From assembly GCA_051881635.1 (NCBI GenBank), contig JBJEQG010000028.1, positions 1 through 24,848 of the forward strand: 24,848 nucleotides of DNA, given 5' to 3'. This document shows positions 24,129-24,848 of the stretch, one piece after another. The position numbers were made by a program, and so were the translations under genes. Every line of letters starts with the position of its first letter. Position 1 is the stretch's first letter. Under the pieces are notes generated by a model, which searched no databases, was not told the DNA's origin, and saw only the letters and a program-made list of their open reading frames with translations. Origin of the DNA: JBJEQG01 sp051881635 (GTDB taxonomy: Bacteria; Bacillota; Clostridia; Oscillospirales; Acutalibacteraceae).

Positions 24129-24204
24129 GCTGGAGTGGCACAGTCGGTAGCGCAGCTGATTCGTAATCAGCAGGTCGAGGGTTCGAGTCCCTTCTCCAGC
24201 TCCA
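24129..24204 (+). tRNA. tRNA-Thr (anticodon CGT)
   Basis: A complete cloverleaf: acceptor GCTGGAG with CTCCAGC, D-arm GCAC/GTAGC, anticodon stem GCTGA/TCAGC with loop TTCGTAA giving anticodon CGT (reads ACG), T-arm GAGGG-TTCGAGT-CCCTT, discriminator T, and an encoded CCA end at 24202-24204. No duplicated 3' end is found downstream in the window, so there is no sign of an integrated element here. Confidence 0.97.
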
Positions 24205-24250
24205 AAAAACAGAGGTTGTGAGCTTTAATGGCTTATTGCCTACCCTAATC

Positions 24251-24373
24251 TCATGTTACACATAAGATTAGGGTAGGCAATACTTGTTCAAGCCACATGG
24301 ACAGCCCTATGTTTAACAAGTACAGACTATCATCTTTTCTTATAGCTGTGATAGTGTTGGTAACATCTGCCAT
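24251..24373 (-). CDS. Possible 40-codon small ORF (antisense to the hairpin region)
   Basis: An ATG at 24373 is preceded nine bases upstream by AGGAG and opens a 40-codon frame beginning MADVTNTITAIRKDD, moderately hydrophobic at the end (LPTLILCV). A TATAAT lies about 35 bases further upstream without a good -35. The stop falls at the edge of the 18-bp hairpin. I do not recognise the peptide. The frame overlaps a plus-strand frame and the candidate RNA, so at most one of these readings may be real. Confidence 0.25.
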   Translation of the reverse strand: MADVTNTITAIRKDDSLYLLNIGLSMWLEQVLPTLILCVT

Positions 24374-24431
24374 AGCCGTTATCTCCTATTATTTGGCACT
24401 GTGTATTATACAGAATGAAGTTTTTACTTGA
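24297..24431 (+). CDS. Possible 44-codon membrane-peptide ORF
   Basis: A frame opening MDSPMFNKYRLSS and containing one hydrophobic helix (FLIAVIVLVTSAIAVISYY) resembles small membrane or type I toxin-like peptides in composition only. It has no visible ribosome binding site and its stop lies in the 24427-24446 hairpin. It is antisense to the 24251-24373 frame. Confidence 0.2.
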   Translation: MDSPMFNKYRLSSFLIAVIVLVTSAIAVISYYLALCIIQNEVFT

Positions 24432-24598
24432 TACAAAAGTATCAAGATATAAAGAGCCTTAACCCCCATATTGTGTAAAGGTTAAGGCTTACACAATAAT
24501 ATATAAATGGCGTATGCCTGTCATGTTGTTAGTAAAAACTGACAGGTTGCGGATGTCTTTTTTATACGCACTTGCCCATTGGGCTTACTAATTAAGCA

Positions 24599-24645
24599 AA
24601 AGTCAAGCGACAACCTGATTGCTGTCGCTTGACTTTATATTTTTA
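24599..24645 (+). terminator. Terminator of the tRNA-Thr / structured RNA transcript
   Basis: A 14-bp perfect stem, AAAGTCAAGCGACA (24599-24612) with TGTCGCTTGACTTT (24623-24636), a 10-base loop, then TATATTTTT. Confidence 0.7.
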
Positions 24646-24658
24646 AGAATATTATTTA

Positions 24659-24690
24659 TTGTGATTGAGCCTTAATCGGCTCAATCACAA
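24659..24690 (-). terminator. Hairpin after the TasA-like gene
   Basis: A 13-bp perfect stem (TTGTGATTGAGCC 24659-24671 with 24678-24690) begins about 11 bases after the stop of the minus-strand partial gene. The following sequence is AT-rich but not a T-run, so termination is probable rather than certain. Confidence 0.55.
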
Positions 24691-24700
24691 CCAACCGTAA

Positions 24701-24848
24701 TTAAATTCCGCCATTTGTTGTTTTATAGTTTTCCTGAATAGTGCCATTTGCTATTTCAGCGTCAAGAGCTGCAAATGCCTCGGTTGAATCGCTGAAATTA
24801 TCCGTCTGAATTGCCTGTGCATAAACCTCTATCTTGAACTGACCGATA
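24701..24848 (-). CDS. C-terminal fragment of a TasA/camelysin-like secreted protein (partial)
   Basis: The last 48 codons of a gene that enters from the right edge; stop TAA at 24701-24703. The visible peptide, FKIEVYAQAIQTDNFSDST followed by an Ala-rich AFAALDAEIANG stretch, matches the pattern at the end of SipW-dependent TasA/CalY (peptidase M73, camelysin) proteins, in which a strand ending (V/A)YAxAIQADGF precedes an Ala-rich tail. These proteins are exported and in Bacillus form biofilm fibres. The signal peptide and main domain are outside the window, so the assignment rests on this one motif. Confidence 0.55.
   Translation of the reverse strand, partial: IGQFKIEVYAQAIQTDNFSDSTEAFAALDAEIANGTIQENYKTTNGGI

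Larger units (their letters stand above)
24205..24645 (+). ncRNA. Candidate large structured RNA downstream of tRNA-Thr
   Basis: About 440 bases without a conserved gene but filled with inverted repeats: 24234-24282 (18 bp perfect), 24281-24322 (8 bp, enclosing a 6-bp stem 24295-24312), 24326-24355 (7 bp), 24359-24383 (6 bp), 24399-24413 (6 bp), 24427-24446 (8 bp, AAAA loop), 24454-24490 and an alternative 24469-24498 (10 bp each), 24510-24569 (GCGTAT/ATACGC around CCTGTCA/TGACAGG), 24574-24584, and 24599-24636 (14 bp) followed by TATATTTTT, a fitting terminator. In several stems the odd pair is G-T on the plus strand (24299/24308, 24360/24382, 24403/24409, 24454/24490) and would be A-C on the minus strand, which favours a plus-strand RNA cotranscribed with the tRNA. 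No known class is recognised. A decayed mobile element or small-ORF region is the main alternative. Confidence 0.45.

Noticed and set aside
24129..24848. tRNA-Thr as an integration site
   Set aside because: No second copy of the tRNA 3' end and no integrase gene in the window.
1..24848. CRISPR arrays, insertion sequences, rRNA genes
   Set aside because: No regularly spaced repeats, transposase frames or rRNA-like sequence were seen on either strand.

Overview
This is a low-GC, AT-rich-intergenic stretch that reads as a Gram-positive Firmicute of the class Clostridia, plausibly an intestinal anaerobe. The evidence is the rplU-prp-rpmA ribosomal operon with an L27 that carries a cleavable N-terminal extension, strong AGGAGG-type ribosome binding sites, several TTG starts, sigma-A promoters with 17-bp spacers, a YmfF/YmfH peptidase pair and a TasA/camelysin-like protein fragment. 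The exact genus cannot be read from the sequence. Almost all genes lie on the minus strand; the exceptions are gdhA, a tRNA-Thr and a candidate structured RNA behind the tRNA.

Layout. 1-1319: a secreted protein built from two BamE/SmpA-like repeats, then a 100-N scaffold gap whose two flanks are the same 55 bp (probably an assembly seam), then a terminator. 1320-2339: rplU-prp-rpmA with its promoter and an L21-leader-like 5' UTR. 2394-11072: a purine/amidotransferase cluster read purC-purF-purB-purA-glmS-guaA from a clear promoter in front of purC. It covers the first committed step, SAICAR synthesis, both IMP branches and, unusually, glucosamine-6-phosphate synthase. 11203-12816: the divergent gdhA gene, with a 31-bp hairpin palindrome, a promoter and a ~110-nt leader that can form a pseudoknot. 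12846-16749: prfC on its own promoter, then folD with a DegT-type aminotransferase. 16822-18602: small accessory genes (RNHCP zinc-ribbon protein, GNAT acetyltransferase, a one-helix membrane protein). 18618-24016: an envelope-associated operon, ymfF-ymfH-lgt-TPR protein. 24077-24645: tRNA-Thr(CGT) and, behind it, ~440 nt of dense inverted repeats. 24701-24848: the C-terminal end of a TasA/camelysin-like protein.

How the genes fit together. PurF, GuaA and GlmS all consume glutamine, PurC and PurB add aspartate nitrogen and release fumarate, FolD supplies the formyl-THF used twice in IMP synthesis, and GdhA makes glutamate from ammonia, so the middle of the window is a nitrogen and one-carbon economy feeding nucleotides and cell wall. 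The two places most worth follow-up are the hairpin array after tRNA-Thr, where several helices keep pairing through G-U only on the plus strand, and the gdhA leader with its upstream palindrome. Everything else looks like ordinary core genome with good local operon logic.
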